Shown piece by piece: positions 18,313 through 27,107 of a DNA stretch of 64,000 nt; position 1 is the first letter of the stretch; each line of letters begins with the position of its first letter. The notes under the pieces are model-generated. The model was not told the DNA's origin, searched no databases, and worked only from the letters and a program-made list of their open reading frames with translations. A program made the position numbers and the translations under genes. Origin of the DNA: Paractinoplanes ovalisporus (GTDB lineage: Bacteria; Actinomycetota; Actinomycetes; Mycobacteriales; Micromonosporaceae); NCBI RefSeq assembly GCF_016834655.1, contig NZ_JAENHP010000013.1, positions 231,459 through 295,458 of the forward strand, in the 5' to 3' direction.

Positions 18313-19857
18313 TCATGAGCGCGGCCCCGCCACCACGTACAGGCGGTCGGGGGTGCGGCGTCCGATGCCCGGTTCCACCCGTACGGCGTCGAGGCCGCAC
18401 CCGCTCAGGCCGGCGCGCAGCTCCTCCTCCGTCCAGGGGCGCATCGTGAACTCGTGATGCGTGGTCTGCCCGTCCAGGTCGTAGGTCTCGGCCACCCGCA
18501 GCAGGCCGCTGTCCCAGGTCGTACGGCTGGTGAACGTGAGCGGACCGGCCCGCCGCACCTTTGCCGAACCGTCGGCGCGGCGCCGCGACCCCTCCCGTTC
18601 GCGCACGTCGAGCAGCAGGAACCCGCCCGCACGCAGGCTCCCGGTCAGCGACCGCAGCGCGGCCCGGCGTTCGTCGTCGGTGATCAGGTCGTTGAGAACG
18701 CCCCGGCAGGTGACCGCGTCGTACACCGGCTCGGTCTTCAGATGCCGCAGGTCGGCCCGCGTCGCCCGCGAACCAGGGCACCGGGCGGCCGCGATGGCGA
18801 GCAGGTCGGCCGACGCGTCCACCAGGTCGACCCGATGTCCCCGGGCGATCAACCCGGCCGCGTGCCGGCCCGTTCCGCAGCCCGCGTCGAGTACGGCAGC
18901 CGGGCCGCCGAGTTCGCGGTCAACCGCCTCGACCCACGGCCCGGCCGGGTCGGTGATCAGCTGGTCGTAGAAGCCGGCGTGCCGAGCGTAGAAAGGCCGC
19001 CGGTCGGCCGCCTCCACCCACGGCTCAGCCGGATCGGTGATCAGCTGGTCGTAGAAGGGCCGCCGGTCGGCCGCCTCCACCCACGGCCCGGCCGGACCAG
19101 TGATCAGCTGGTCGTAGAAGGGCCGCCGGTCGGCCGCCTCCACCCACGGCCCGGCCGGACCAGTGATCAGCTGGTCGTAGAAGGGCCGCCGGTCGGCCGC
19201 CTCCACCCCCGGCTCGGCCGGATCGGTGATCAGCTGGTCGTCGAAGGGGCGCCGGTCGGCCGCCGCCAGCCCGGCCCGCATGGCCTCCCGCTCGGCCGGT
19301 TTCCACGGGCCCGAACTGGCGAGCGGGATCTCGGTCATGTAGCGCCGTTCGTTCTCTGGGATCCGCGCCGCCACGACCTCGGGTTCGCGTGCGGCCGTCG
19401 CATAGAGCGCCGGACCGTCGGCGTAGTAGGGGTCGATCATGACGAGCCGCCCGTCGTCGCCGCGCATCACGTTGGCCGGGTTGGTGTCGAGCGGGCCGCA
19501 CCAGGGCAATTCGCGTCGTGCACGCTCGTGTACCCGCCGGACGATGCCCGCCAGTTCGGCCACCTCGGGTTCCCCGGCGGCGATGGACCGGAGGAACGCG
19601 GCCGCCTCCGGCTCGGGCACCGGGTCGAGCCATTCCAGGATCTGCAGGTCGCCCCCGCCGTCGAGGCGCCGGTGCTCGAACAGGCGCGGCACCTGCCGGG
19701 TGTGGGCGGCCTCGCGGTAAAGCGCAGCCGTGTAGGGGCCGACCGGGTCGAACGGGCTGATCCGCGCGGCCCGGCACCCGTCGGGTGACCGCAGCGCGAC
19801 CGCCCAGTCCCCGGCGCCGGCGTGGGTCCACCCGGCCGCCAGCAGCTCCCGCGTCAC
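18313..19857 (-). CDS. Fusion of aminoglycoside-phosphotransferase-like domain and SAM methyltransferase
   Basis: A 514-residue two-domain protein. Residues 1-200 resemble APH/choline-kinase-like small-molecule kinases: LDTNPANVM as the catalytic loop and VMIDPYYADG as the metal-binding segment. Residues about 300-514 form a class I methyltransferase with the SAM motif AVLDAGCGTGRHAAGL and the motif-IV region YDAVTCRGVLNDL. Between them lie four in-frame 21-residue repeats of the form DRRPFYDQLITGPAGPWVEA, copies of the methyltransferase's own N-terminal segment FYDQLITDPAGPWVEAVDR. The GTG overlaps the stop of the S51 peptidase gene (GTGA). The repeat expansion probably joined two neighbouring genes. 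The substrate is unknown. Confidence 0.8.
   Translation of the reverse strand: MTRELLAAGWTHAGAGDWAVALRSPDGCRAARISPFDPVGPYTAALYREAAHTRQVPRLFEHRRLDGGGDLQILEWLDPVPEPEAAAFLRSIAAGEPEVAELAGIVRRVHERARRELPWCGPLDTNPANVMRGDDGRLVMIDPYYADGPALYATAAREPEVVAARIPENERRYMTEIPLASSGPWKPAEREAMRAGLAAADRRPFDDQLITDPAEPGVEAADRRPFYDQLITGPAGPWVEAADRRPFYDQLITGPAGPWVEAADRRPFYDQLITDPAEPWVEAADRRPFYARHAGFYDQLITDPAGPWVEAVDRELGGPAAVLDAGCGTGRHAAGLIARGHRVDLVDASADLLAIAAARCPGSRATRADLRHLKTEPVYDAVTCRGVLNDLITDDERRAALRSLTGSLRAGGFLLLDVREREGSRRRADGSAKVRRAGPLTFTSRTTWDSGLLRVAETYDLDGQTTHHEFTMRPWTEEELRAGLSGCGLDAVRVEPGIGRRTPDRLYVVAGPRS
18950..19250 (-). repeat. 63-bp in-frame tandem repeat inside the fusion gene
   Basis: The marker GTGATCAGCTGGTCGTAGAA (plus-strand reading) occurs at 19037, 19100, 19163 and 19226, exactly 63 bases apart, with the ancestral copy at 18953. 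Each unit encodes 21 residues, so copy-number change preserves the frame and alters only linker length. Confidence 0.95.
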
Positions 19858-20591
19858 GGCTGTGTGAACAGTTTCCACCGGCCCTCCGAGACGATCTCGA
19901 CGGTGTCGTCGACGACCTTGATGGCGGTCTCGTCGTCGATCGCGTAGGTGGGGGCGGGGATGTGGGAGGCCCAGATCGCGGCATTGGCCGGTGACGCGTC
20001 GAGGTGGTGCTCGTGCTCGAAGTGCGGGATCACCCCGAAGCCGACCAGGCCCGCACCCCGGCCGGTGACCAGAAGCCGGGAGAGGTCGCCGTCGGGGGTG
20101 GTGAAGACGGCCGGTTCCGACTTCAGCGGCTCGTCGTCGGCGCTTGGCGGGTCGTCGAAGGTCTCGACGAACGTGGTGGTGGCGGCGATGCTTCCGGCGC
20201 TGACTCCGACATAGACGGCCTCGGGCCGCAGCGACGGCAGCAGCGCGGTCAGCCCGGAGCGACGCATCCAGGCCGAGAGGAACAACGGGTCGCCGCCGCA
20301 GAACAGCAGGGCGTCGGCCTCGCGGACGGCCGGCACCCAGGCCGCCTCGGCGATATGCGGCAGCGCGGTCAGTTCCAGCAGGCCCAGCGATTTCCAGCCC
20401 AGTCCGGCCAGCGGTGCCGACCCCTGGCCGGTGACCGTCCGCCACGCCATCTCGGCGCCGCCGGGGAACGGGTGGAGGGCGGTCGGAACGATCAGCGCGC
20501 GGGACTCGGCCACCGGTTTGCCCAGCAGGTCGACCAGCGCGTCGTGAATGCTGCGGTTCCTGATCCCGGACGAGGTGAGGAGCGCTCTCAT
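19854..20591 (-). CDS. Peptidase S51 (dipeptidase E-like) family protein
   Basis: A 245-residue protein of the class I glutamine-amidotransferase-like fold. It shows the serine nucleophile elbow GVSAGSI (Ser131) and the preceding LLFCGGDPLFL loop typical of PepE-type aspartyl dipeptidases. A His is found in VIPHFEHEHH. The start MRALLTSSG fits the family's usual N-terminus. Its stop overlaps the start of the kinase-methyltransferase gene. Upstream lies a 750-base repeat array, so the promoter is either in the last few bases before the gene or within the array. Confidence 0.85.
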   Translation of the reverse strand: MRALLTSSGIRNRSIHDALVDLLGKPVAESRALIVPTALHPFPGGAEMAWRTVTGQGSAPLAGLGWKSLGLLELTALPHIAEAAWVPAVREADALLFCGGDPLFLSAWMRRSGLTALLPSLRPEAVYVGVSAGSIAATTTFVETFDDPPSADDEPLKSEPAVFTTPDGDLSRLLVTGRGAGLVGFGVIPHFEHEHHLDASPANAAIWASHIPAPTYAIDDETAIKVVDDTVEIVSEGRWKLFTQP

Positions 20592-20639
20592 GCCCCCATC
20601 CTCGCGGTTGCGGCCGTCCCGCGCTGCCCGGTACGGCCG

Positions 20640-21390
20640 GCCGTCGCGGACAGCAGCTCGGTCTTTTCGCGCACATTCGAGCAGGCGCGCAATCAAACTC
20701 GCGCACCCCGAACAGACGAACGCGCAGCCACTCACGCGAACAGCAAAACGCGCAGCCGCTCGCGCGAACACGAACAGCAAACGCGCAGCCGCTCACACAC
20801 ACGCGAACGCCGGAAGCTCGATCAGGCTCGCGCACCCAAACGGACGAACACGCAAACCGCTCACGCGCACACGAACAGCCAACCGCGCGATCAGACTCGC
20901 GCAGCCCGAACGGACGAACGCGCAACCGCCCACGCACACGAACCGCCGGGCACGCAGCCACTCACGCACGCACGGCCAACCGTGCGATCACACTCGCGCA
21001 GCCCCAACGGACGAACGCGCAACCGCCCACGCACACGAACCGCCGGGCACGCAGCCACTCACGCACGCACGAACAGCCAACCGCGCGATCACACTCGCGC
21101 ACTCCGAACGGACGAACGCGCAACCGCCCACGCACACGAACCGCCGGGCACGCAGCCACTCACGCGCTCACGAACAGCCGGAAGCTCGATCAGGCTCGCG
21201 CGCACCCATCAGACGAACACGTAAACCACTCACGCGCGCACGAACAGCCAAGCGCGCGATCAGACTCGCGCACCTTGAACAGGCGGGCGCGATCGGGCGG
21301 GCGCGTCCGAGCAAGCGCGCGACCAGACTCGCGCACCCGGGCGGACGCACGATCGGGCTCGCGCGTTCGGTCGGGCGGGCGGGCGTGGGG
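20640..21390 (+). repeat. 750-bp complex minisatellite, higher-order period about 97-101 bp
   Basis: AACCGCCGGGCACGCAGCCA occurs at 20941, 21038 and 21139, giving long units of 97 and 101 bp. Within and outside them a shorter motif recurs: ACGAACAGCCAACCGCGCGA, TCACACTCGCGCA and CGGACGAACGCGCAACCGC. The array occupies most of the 1,030-base gap between the S51 peptidase and the dehydrogenase; no gene or RNA is visible in it. Only the last 200 bases before 21625 look like ordinary promoter DNA. Confidence 0.9.
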
Positions 21391-21624
21391 GCGTACGGGA
21401 GGGAATTTTGGCGGTGTCGCGCGGAGGCCGGTTGTGGGAAACGGGCATGGCGAGCGCTGAACCGGGCATCAATTTACGGCGTGTTCCGCGCGCTCACACC
21501 CTGCGGGGTGGTTTCGCACGGCCGTTGCCATCAGAAGATTCCCCAAGCCGGTCGCCCGTGACCTGGACCATCCAATGGGATGCTTTTGGGTATCCCCGAT
21601 CCACTGCCGGGAGGAAGAGCCACC

Positions 21625-23106
21625 ATGCTGCCCCTCAACGCTGAGAACCTCAGCCAACTGTCCGGAGACCTCGCCGTCCCCTCGTACGATCGGGAGGCGT
21701 TGACCACCGGCATCGTCCACTTCGGGGTGGGCGGTTTCCACCGCGCGCACCAGGCGATGTACCTGGACCGCCTGATGAACGAGGGCAAGGCCCTCGACTG
21801 GGCGATCTGCGGTGTGGGGGTGATGCCGGCCGACCGGCGTATGCAGCAGGTGCTCGACGCGCAGGACGGGCTCTACACGCTGGTGGTCAAGTCGCCCGAC
21901 GGCACGCTCGACGCCCGGGTGATCGGCTCGATCAAGGAATATCTGTTCGCGCCGGACGACCCCGACGCGGTGATCGAGAAGATGGCGTCGCCCGAGATCC
22001 GGATCGTGTCGCTGACCGTCACCGAGGGCGGTTACAACTTCAACGCGGTGACCGGCGAGTTCATGGCCGAGAACCCCGACGTGCAGCACGACCTGGCCCA
22101 GCCGCGCTCCCCCAGGACGACGTTCGGCCTGATCACGGCGGCCATCGAGCGCCGCCGCGAGCGCGGGCTCCCGCCGTTCACGATCATGAGCTGCGACAAC
22201 ATCCAGGGCAACGGTGACGCCGCCCGGCGCAGCTTCGTCGCGTTCGCGGCGCTGCGGGACAGCGACCTCGCGGCGTACGTGGAAGGGAATGTGCTCTTCC
22301 CGAACAGCATGGTCGACCGGATCACGCCGGTGACCACCGACGACGACCGGGACGACGTGCGCAAGCACTTCGGAGTCGACGACGGCTGGCCGGTGGTGTG
22401 CGAGCCGTTCACCCAGTGGGCCCTGGAGGACAGCTTCGGCAACGGCCGCCCGCCGTGGGAAGACTCGGGCGTGCAGGTGGTTCCGGACGTGGAGCCGTAC
22501 GAGCTGATGAAGTTGCGCCTTCTGAACGCGTCGCACCAGGCGCTGTGCTACTTCGGTTACCTGTCGGGCTACCGCCTCGTGCACGACGTGGCCCGTGACC
22601 CGGCGTTCGCGAAGTTCCTGCTGGCGTACATGGAGAAGGAGGCCGAGCCGACGCTGGAGCCGGTCCCCGGCATCAACCTGCGGGAATACCAGCACCAGCT
22701 GATCGACCGGTTCTCCAACGCCCAGGTCAAGGACACCGTGGCCCGGCTGTGCGCGGAGAGCTCCGACCGCATCCCGAAGTGGCTGCTCCCGGTGATCCGT
22801 CACAACCTCGACTCGGGCGGCGACATCATCCTCGCCACGGCGGTCGTCGCCTCCTGGGCCCGCTACGACGAGGGCGTCGACGAGGAGGGCGAGCCGATCG
22901 AGATCGTCGACCGGCTGCGCGACAAGCTCAACGCGGCGGCCCGGCGCCAGCGCGAGGAGCCGCTGGCGTTCATCCAGGACCGCGACCTCTTCGGTGACCT
23001 GGCCGAGAGCGAGCGCTTCGTCTCGGCGTACACCTCCGTCCTGTCGTCCCTGCACTCCCGGGGTGCCAAGGCCACCCTCGAGGCGCTGGTGTCAGGAAGC
23101 CTTTAA
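21625..23106 (+). CDS. Mannitol dehydrogenase family protein
   Basis: A 493-residue NAD-dependent polyol dehydrogenase of the long-chain mannitol-2-dehydrogenase/fructuronate reductase family, cytosolic. The Rossmann part starts IVHFGVGGFHRAHQAMYLDR; the centre has FTIMSCDNIQGNGD and FPNSMVDRITPVT; the C-terminal catalytic domain has ELMKLRLLNASHQALCYFGY with the conserved Lys, plus IPKWLLPVIRHNL. The ATG at 21625 has GGGAGGAAGAG upstream. It most likely interconverts mannitol and fructose or an aldonate equivalent. The 3' end overlaps the convergent PAP2 gene by 15 bases. Confidence 0.92.
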   Translation: MLPLNAENLSQLSGDLAVPSYDREALTTGIVHFGVGGFHRAHQAMYLDRLMNEGKALDWAICGVGVMPADRRMQQVLDAQDGLYTLVVKSPDGTLDARVIGSIKEYLFAPDDPDAVIEKMASPEIRIVSLTVTEGGYNFNAVTGEFMAENPDVQHDLAQPRSPRTTFGLITAAIERRRERGLPPFTIMSCDNIQGNGDAARRSFVAFAALRDSDLAAYVEGNVLFPNSMVDRITPVTTDDDRDDVRKHFGVDDGWPVVCEPFTQWALEDSFGNGRPPWEDSGVQVVPDVEPYELMKLRLLNASHQALCYFGYLSGYRLVHDVARDPAFAKFLLAYMEKEAEPTLEPVPGINLREYQHQLIDRFSNAQVKDTVARLCAESSDRIPKWLLPVIRHNLDSGGDIILATAVVASWARYDEGVDEEGEPIEIVDRLRDKLNAAARRQREEPLAFIQDRDLFGDLAESERFVSAYTSVLSSLHSRGAKATLEALVSGSL

Positions 23107-23787
23107 CCGAGCGGTTCGGAACCGGGCCGGCACTGTCCAGTCGACGGCCCGGTTCAGGATCTGGCGGGCCATGATGGCCACGCACGTGCAGCCGTTGAGG
23201 AACGACGCCAGCACGTCGGACGGGTGGTGCATGCCGCGGTAGAGGCGGGCCAGCGCCACCAGGACCGGCACCAGGACGAGCAGCCAGATCAGGCTCCGGG
23301 CCCAGGTGCGGTACAGCAGTGTGAAGAACAGGAAGGCCATGCCCACGTAGAGGGCGACCGCGGCCGAGGTGTGCCCGGACGGGAAGCTGGACGTGGGTGG
23401 CGAGTCGTCCATGCGGTGCACGGCCGGACGTTCACGGTCGATCACCAGCGTGGTGAACAGGAAGACCAGGGCCTGGGCGCTGACCGCGGCGCACAGATAG
23501 AGCGGTTCGCGCCAGCGGCCCAGCTTCCAGCGCAGGATCGCGGCGACCACCCCGGTGACGGCGATGATGACCGGGGTGCTGCCGATCAGGCTGGTGATCT
23601 CGCTGATCACGTTCAGGGGTGCGGTGCGGTGGGCCTCGAGGCCACGGTTGATGTCGTCCTCGATCGTGAACGGCCAGGCCTTCTCGGCCACGCGCGTCAC
23701 CAGCAGACCGAGGCCGACCATCACGGCGAAGAGTGCGGCCACGGGCAGCAGAAGCCGCTTGGCCACTTGCGCGATGACGGGGGGCAT
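23092..23787 (-). CDS. PAP2-family phosphatase (membrane)
   Basis: A 231-residue integral membrane phosphatase with about six hydrophobic helices. The catalytic signature is complete: KxxxxxxRP-type motif DRERPAVHRMD, SFPSGHTSAA, and the third motif RLYRGMHHPSDVLAS. Such enzymes dephosphorylate phosphatidic acid or undecaprenyl pyrophosphate at the outer membrane face. A second PAP2 gene follows about 100 bases upstream on the same strand, suggesting an old tandem duplication that has diverged. Confidence 0.9.
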   Translation of the reverse strand: MPPVIAQVAKRLLLPVAALFAVMVGLGLLVTRVAEKAWPFTIEDDINRGLEAHRTAPLNVISEITSLIGSTPVIIAVTGVVAAILRWKLGRWREPLYLCAAVSAQALVFLFTTLVIDRERPAVHRMDDSPPTSSFPSGHTSAAVALYVGMAFLFFTLLYRTWARSLIWLLVLVPVLVALARLYRGMHHPSDVLASFLNGCTCVAIMARQILNRAVDWTVPARFRTARLKAS

Positions 23788-23883
23788 GGCGGCCCTGGTA
23801 CCCGATCGTGGCGCGCGCTATACCTCGATGGTTGTCTTAGTCTTTGTCCCTGTTCTTGTCGCGCCCTGACCGCGGACGCCGCG

Positions 23884-24564
23884 CTACACGTCGACGGTTG
23901 CCTTTGTCCTCGCCCGCCGTTTCGTCTTGACCGCGAAGGCCGCCGTCGTCGCGGCGACGACCGCCAGTCCGAACAGCCAGCCGCCGACGACGTCGCTGAG
24001 CCAGTGCACGCCCAGCCCGATCCGGAACAGCCCGGTCAGGGCCGGGACGGCGATGCCGGCGGCCAGCAGCAGGCGCCGGTGACGCACCACGGGCCAGAGC
24101 ACCATCACCACGACGGCGGCGCCGAGCGCGTTGTTCAGCGCGTGCCCGGACGGGAACGAATAGCCGACCGCGGTCGCCACCGGGTCGAGGAACGAGGGGC
24201 GGTCCCGTTCGAAGACCAGTTTCAGCAACATGCCGAGCAGCCCACCGGCGACCGTGGTGACACCCACCCACCAGGCCGAGGGACGGGCCCCGCGCCGCAC
24301 CAGCCAGATGACCAGCGCGAGGGCCGCCGCCCGCCAGGTCCACGGGTCGAAGACCAGGCACCACCACCACATGAAGCTCGCCCAGCCCGGGTGCGCGAGC
24401 GAGAAGTCGTGCACCGGCACGCTGACATCGTGGTCGAGGTCGTGCAGCCAGTCGACGTTCCCGACGATCAGGGCAGCGATCACCGCGAACGGCACGAGCA
24501 GCACAACCGCACCGGCGGCGGCCGCCGCCACGCGCGCTTCGAGGGCCCGTTCCTGATCTCTCAT
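23884..24564 (-). CDS. PAP2-family phosphatase (membrane), second paralogue
   Basis: A 226-residue paralogue of the downstream PAP2 protein with several membrane helices. Motifs are FERDRPSFLD, YSFPSGHALNNAL, and GLGVHWLSDVVGGWL; the order and spacing are those of the lipid phosphatase superfamily. The C-terminus is short and basic (KTKRRARTKA). Expression with the neighbouring paralogue is plausible, though about 100 bases separate them and contain a short direct repeat (CTTTGTCC...TTGTC). Confidence 0.9.
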   Translation of the reverse strand: MRDQERALEARVAAAAAGAVVLLVPFAVIAALIVGNVDWLHDLDHDVSVPVHDFSLAHPGWASFMWWWCLVFDPWTWRAAALALVIWLVRRGARPSAWWVGVTTVAGGLLGMLLKLVFERDRPSFLDPVATAVGYSFPSGHALNNALGAAVVVMVLWPVVRHRRLLLAAGIAVPALTGLFRIGLGVHWLSDVVGGWLFGLAVVAATTAAFAVKTKRRARTKATVDV

Positions 24565-24657
24565 CGCGACTAGCTATACCCGGCTATTAACCTCCGATGC
24601 ACCTTCCGTTCACTTCAGTGGACGGGCGCGATCCGGAGATCGGCCTCGCCGCAGCCG

Positions 24658-25218
24658 CTAGCGCAGCGCCTCGACCGCGGCCAGCACCTGCTCGGGGCCG
24701 GGATAAGCCGCGCCGTCGGGGCGGACGTCGGCGTGACGCACCACGCCTGCCCGGTCGGCCACCACGACCGCCGGGAACGGCAGGACCGACCGGCCCGCGC
24801 CCAGCAGCACCTCGGCCCCGGGCGCCTGGAACCCCAGGTTGAACGCGTCGATGAGCTGGTGGCGGGGGTCGGCCCCGACGAAGTAGCTCAGGTCGTGCCG
24901 CCGCTTGACCTCGGCCAGCCGGTCGGGCCGTTGCGGGCTCACCGCGACCAGATGGGCGTCGGTCCCGAGCAGCACCGGGTAGAGGTGGCGTTCGTAGTCA
25001 CCGAGCGCCGCGTTGGCGGGTTCGGACGACGCGTACGGGAAGAAGACCAGCACGATCGGCCCGGTCAGCCGTAGCCGGTCGAGGTGGATCGGCCCGAGGT
25101 CGGCCTCGAGCAGCACCGCCGACGGCAGCCGGTCGCCCGGTTTGACCAGGCGGCTCCAGATGTCGTCGCGGTCGAGCGGGAGGCCCGCCACCCGCGTCGT
25201 TGCCCTGGTTCCCGTCAT
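24658..25218 (-). CDS. Redoxin-fold (AhpC/TSA-like) protein lacking cysteines
   Basis: A 186-residue thioredoxin-fold protein of the peroxiredoxin/redoxin family: PGDRLPSAVLLEADLGPIHL, the strand IVLVFFPYASSEPANAALGDY, LVAVSPQRPDRLAEVKRRHD and PAVVVADRAGVVRHADV. In active peroxiredoxins the loop after the FFP strand holds the peroxidatic Cys (T-x-x-C); here it reads ASSEPAN and no Cys exists anywhere in the protein. It may bind or signal rather than reduce peroxides. The ATG at 25218 is taken because upstream coding is repeat DNA; an in-frame extension is possible. Confidence 0.8.
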   Translation of the reverse strand: MTGTRATTRVAGLPLDRDDIWSRLVKPGDRLPSAVLLEADLGPIHLDRLRLTGPIVLVFFPYASSEPANAALGDYERHLYPVLLGTDAHLVAVSPQRPDRLAEVKRRHDLSYFVGADPRHQLIDAFNLGFQAPGAEVLLGAGRSVLPFPAVVVADRAGVVRHADVRPDGAAYPGPEQVLAAVEALR

Positions 25219-25420
25219 CGCACCTCCCCCGCCTCTGCCCGTCATCGCGTCCACGCCGCCCTTGCTTGCCATCGCGCTCACGCCGTCCTTGCCCTCAATG
25301 CGCCCGCGTTGCCTTTGCCCGTCATCGCGCCCGCGTCGCCTTTGCCTCTCGCCGCGCCCGCGCTGCTTTTGCCTCTCGCCGCGCCCGCGCTGCTTTTGCC
25401 GCGCCCGCATCGCCGATAGG
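25219..25420 (-). repeat. Tandem array upstream of the redoxin gene, about 25-bp core
   Basis: Variants of CTCGCCGCGCCCGCGCTGC then TTTTGC and GTCATCGCGCCCGCGTTGCC recur about eight times. Read on the minus strand they extend the redoxin frame as Arg/Gly/Gln-rich sequence, so the array is in contact with the gene start and may carry its promoter. Confidence 0.8.
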
Positions 25421-25482
25421 CTATTTCACAGATAGGAGATGTAGCTTAGCGGGATGGGCGCCGGGAACGTAAGGGATGAACG

Positions 25483-27012
25483 TCACCGGCGCGCGGCACC
25501 GGTCGCGCACGGGACCATATCGGACGGTTCGGGCGCGGCTTCATCGACCGCCACCACAGTGGGCCGCAACACTCGCCAGGCCAGCACCGCCGCCACCGCC
25601 ACCAGAGCCGCGGCGACGAGAGAGACCAGGGCAAAGGCATTCCCGTACGCATGGGAGGCGCGCTCGGCCACACCCGCGCCGGCGGCGGCCGCGTCCATCA
25701 GCGTGCCGTCCGCGGGCAGGCCCGGCACTCCGGACATCCCGGTGCGGTACGCGGCGACGACCACCGAACCGAGCACCGCGATCCCCACGGCGCCGCCCAG
25801 CTCGGCCCCGGTCTCGGTCACCGCCGCGGCCATTCCGGCGCGCTCCGGCCGTACGGAGGAAACGACAAGATCGGTGGTGAGCGTGTAGACCGGCGCCAGC
25901 CCCAGACCCCCGACCACCATGCCGGTGACCAGGGCGGCAAGCCCACCGCCGTACGGGGTCAAGGCCATCACCGCATGCCCGGCGGCCAGCACGACCGCGC
26001 CCACGGCAACCACCCGCCCGGCCGGGAACCAGCGCACCAGCACCGGCCCGAGCAGCGACGCGGTCAGGAACGCGACCACCGAGGGCAGCGCCCACAGCCC
26101 CGCGCGCAGGGGCGACAGACCGAGCACGATCTGCAGGTACTGGACGATGGCGAGCTGGGTGCCGTAGAGCACGAAGAACGAGAGCGCGTTGGCCGACAGC
26201 GCGACCCGCACCCGGGCGTCCCGGAACATGCCCAGGTCGAGCAGCGGGCGCGCGATGCGACGCTGCCGCCGCAGGAACAGCGCGCCCAGCACGCCGCCGG
26301 CCACGATCGCCAGGAACGGCATGGCCACCGCACCCTCGGCGGCGAGGCGCTTGATCCCGTACACGAAAATCAGCACCCCGGCCAGGCTCATGACCGCACC
26401 CCCGAGGTCGAATCCCTTGGCGTCGCCGTCGCGGGCCTCCGGCAGCAGCACCGGCCCGAGCACGATGAGCAGCAGGGTCGCCGGCACCGCGAGCAGGAAG
26501 ACCGAGCCCCACCAGAAGTGCTCGAGCAGCACCCCGCCGATGAGCGGCGCGGCCAGCCCACCCAGAGAGAACGAGGCGGCCCAGACGCCGAGCGCGATCC
26601 CCCGCTGACGCGCGTCGGCGAACATGGCCCGGATCAGCGCCAGCGTCGACGGCATCAGCGACGCACCCGCCAGCCCCATCAGCACACGGGCGGCGATGAG
26701 CAGTTCCGGCGTACGGGCGGTGGCCGCGAGCAACGACGAGAACGCAAAGGCAGCGGCGCCCCAGAGCAGCAGCCGGCGCCGCCCGATCCGGTCCCCGAGC
26801 ACCCCCATGGCGATCAGAGCCCCCGCCACCACGAACACGTAACTGTCCATGATCCAGAGAAGCTGCACCGCGGTGGGGCGGAGGTCGCCGGCCAGCTGGG
26901 GTGCGGCCATGTTGAGAACTTCGGCGTCGAGCGACACCAGCAGACAGGGCAGAGCCAGGACCGCAAGCCCGAGCCAGTCACGTGCGTCGGCCTTCGCACG
27001 CATCACCAACAC
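25483..27012 (-). CDS. MFS drug exporter, DHA2 (14-TMS) family
   Basis: A 509-residue proton-driven efflux transporter of the QacA/SmvA/EmrB type. Motifs: the DHA2 start LVSLDAEVLNMAAPQLAGDL, motif A region GVLGDRIGRRRLLLWG, and motif C ARVLMGLAGASLMPSTLALI. Fourteen hydrophobic segments can be counted. The start is either GTG 27012 (used) or ATG 27003, both after GGAGG. It diverges from a CGNR zinc-finger gene, with inverted TTGCGTTAC-type repeats between them, suggesting local control. Confidence 0.92.
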   Translation of the reverse strand: MLVMRAKADARDWLGLAVLALPCLLVSLDAEVLNMAAPQLAGDLRPTAVQLLWIMDSYVFVVAGALIAMGVLGDRIGRRRLLLWGAAAFAFSSLLAATARTPELLIAARVLMGLAGASLMPSTLALIRAMFADARQRGIALGVWAASFSLGGLAAPLIGGVLLEHFWWGSVFLLAVPATLLLIVLGPVLLPEARDGDAKGFDLGGAVMSLAGVLIFVYGIKRLAAEGAVAMPFLAIVAGGVLGALFLRRQRRIARPLLDLGMFRDARVRVALSANALSFFVLYGTQLAIVQYLQIVLGLSPLRAGLWALPSVVAFLTASLLGPVLVRWFPAGRVVAVGAVVLAAGHAVMALTPYGGGLAALVTGMVVGGLGLAPVYTLTTDLVVSSVRPERAGMAAAVTETGAELGGAVGIAVLGSVVVAAYRTGMSGVPGLPADGTLMDAAAAGAGVAERASHAYGNAFALVSLVAAALVAVAAVLAWRVLRPTVVAVDEAAPEPSDMVPCATGAARR

Positions 27013-27020
27013 ATCCCTCC

Positions 27021-27098
27021 GTCACGCAATAAAGACAGTCATGACGTTACGGATGATCCCCGCCCACCGCAACGCGAAAACAGCCCCCATTGCGTTAC
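27021..27098. promoter_or_regulatory. Divergent promoter with inverted ATTGCGT(T/G)AC motifs
   Basis: ATTGCGTTAC lies on the plus strand at 27089-27098 and ATTGCGTGAC on the minus strand at 27021-27030, facing each other just before the two divergent genes; a third related half-site, ATGACGTTACGGATG, is at 27041-27055. This arrangement suits a regulator of both genes. No known consensus was matched. Confidence 0.5.
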
Positions 27099-27107
27099 GG
27101 TGACAGG

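Noticed and set aside
20640..21561. Plus-strand open frames rich in Arg, Thr and Ala
   Set aside because: They are translations of the minisatellite; codon pattern and composition do not look like protein.
25436..25500. tRNA-like sequence beginning GGAGATGTAGCTTAGCGG
   Set aside because: The D-arm start looks tRNA-like, but there is no matching anticodon arm, T-arm or acceptor complement.
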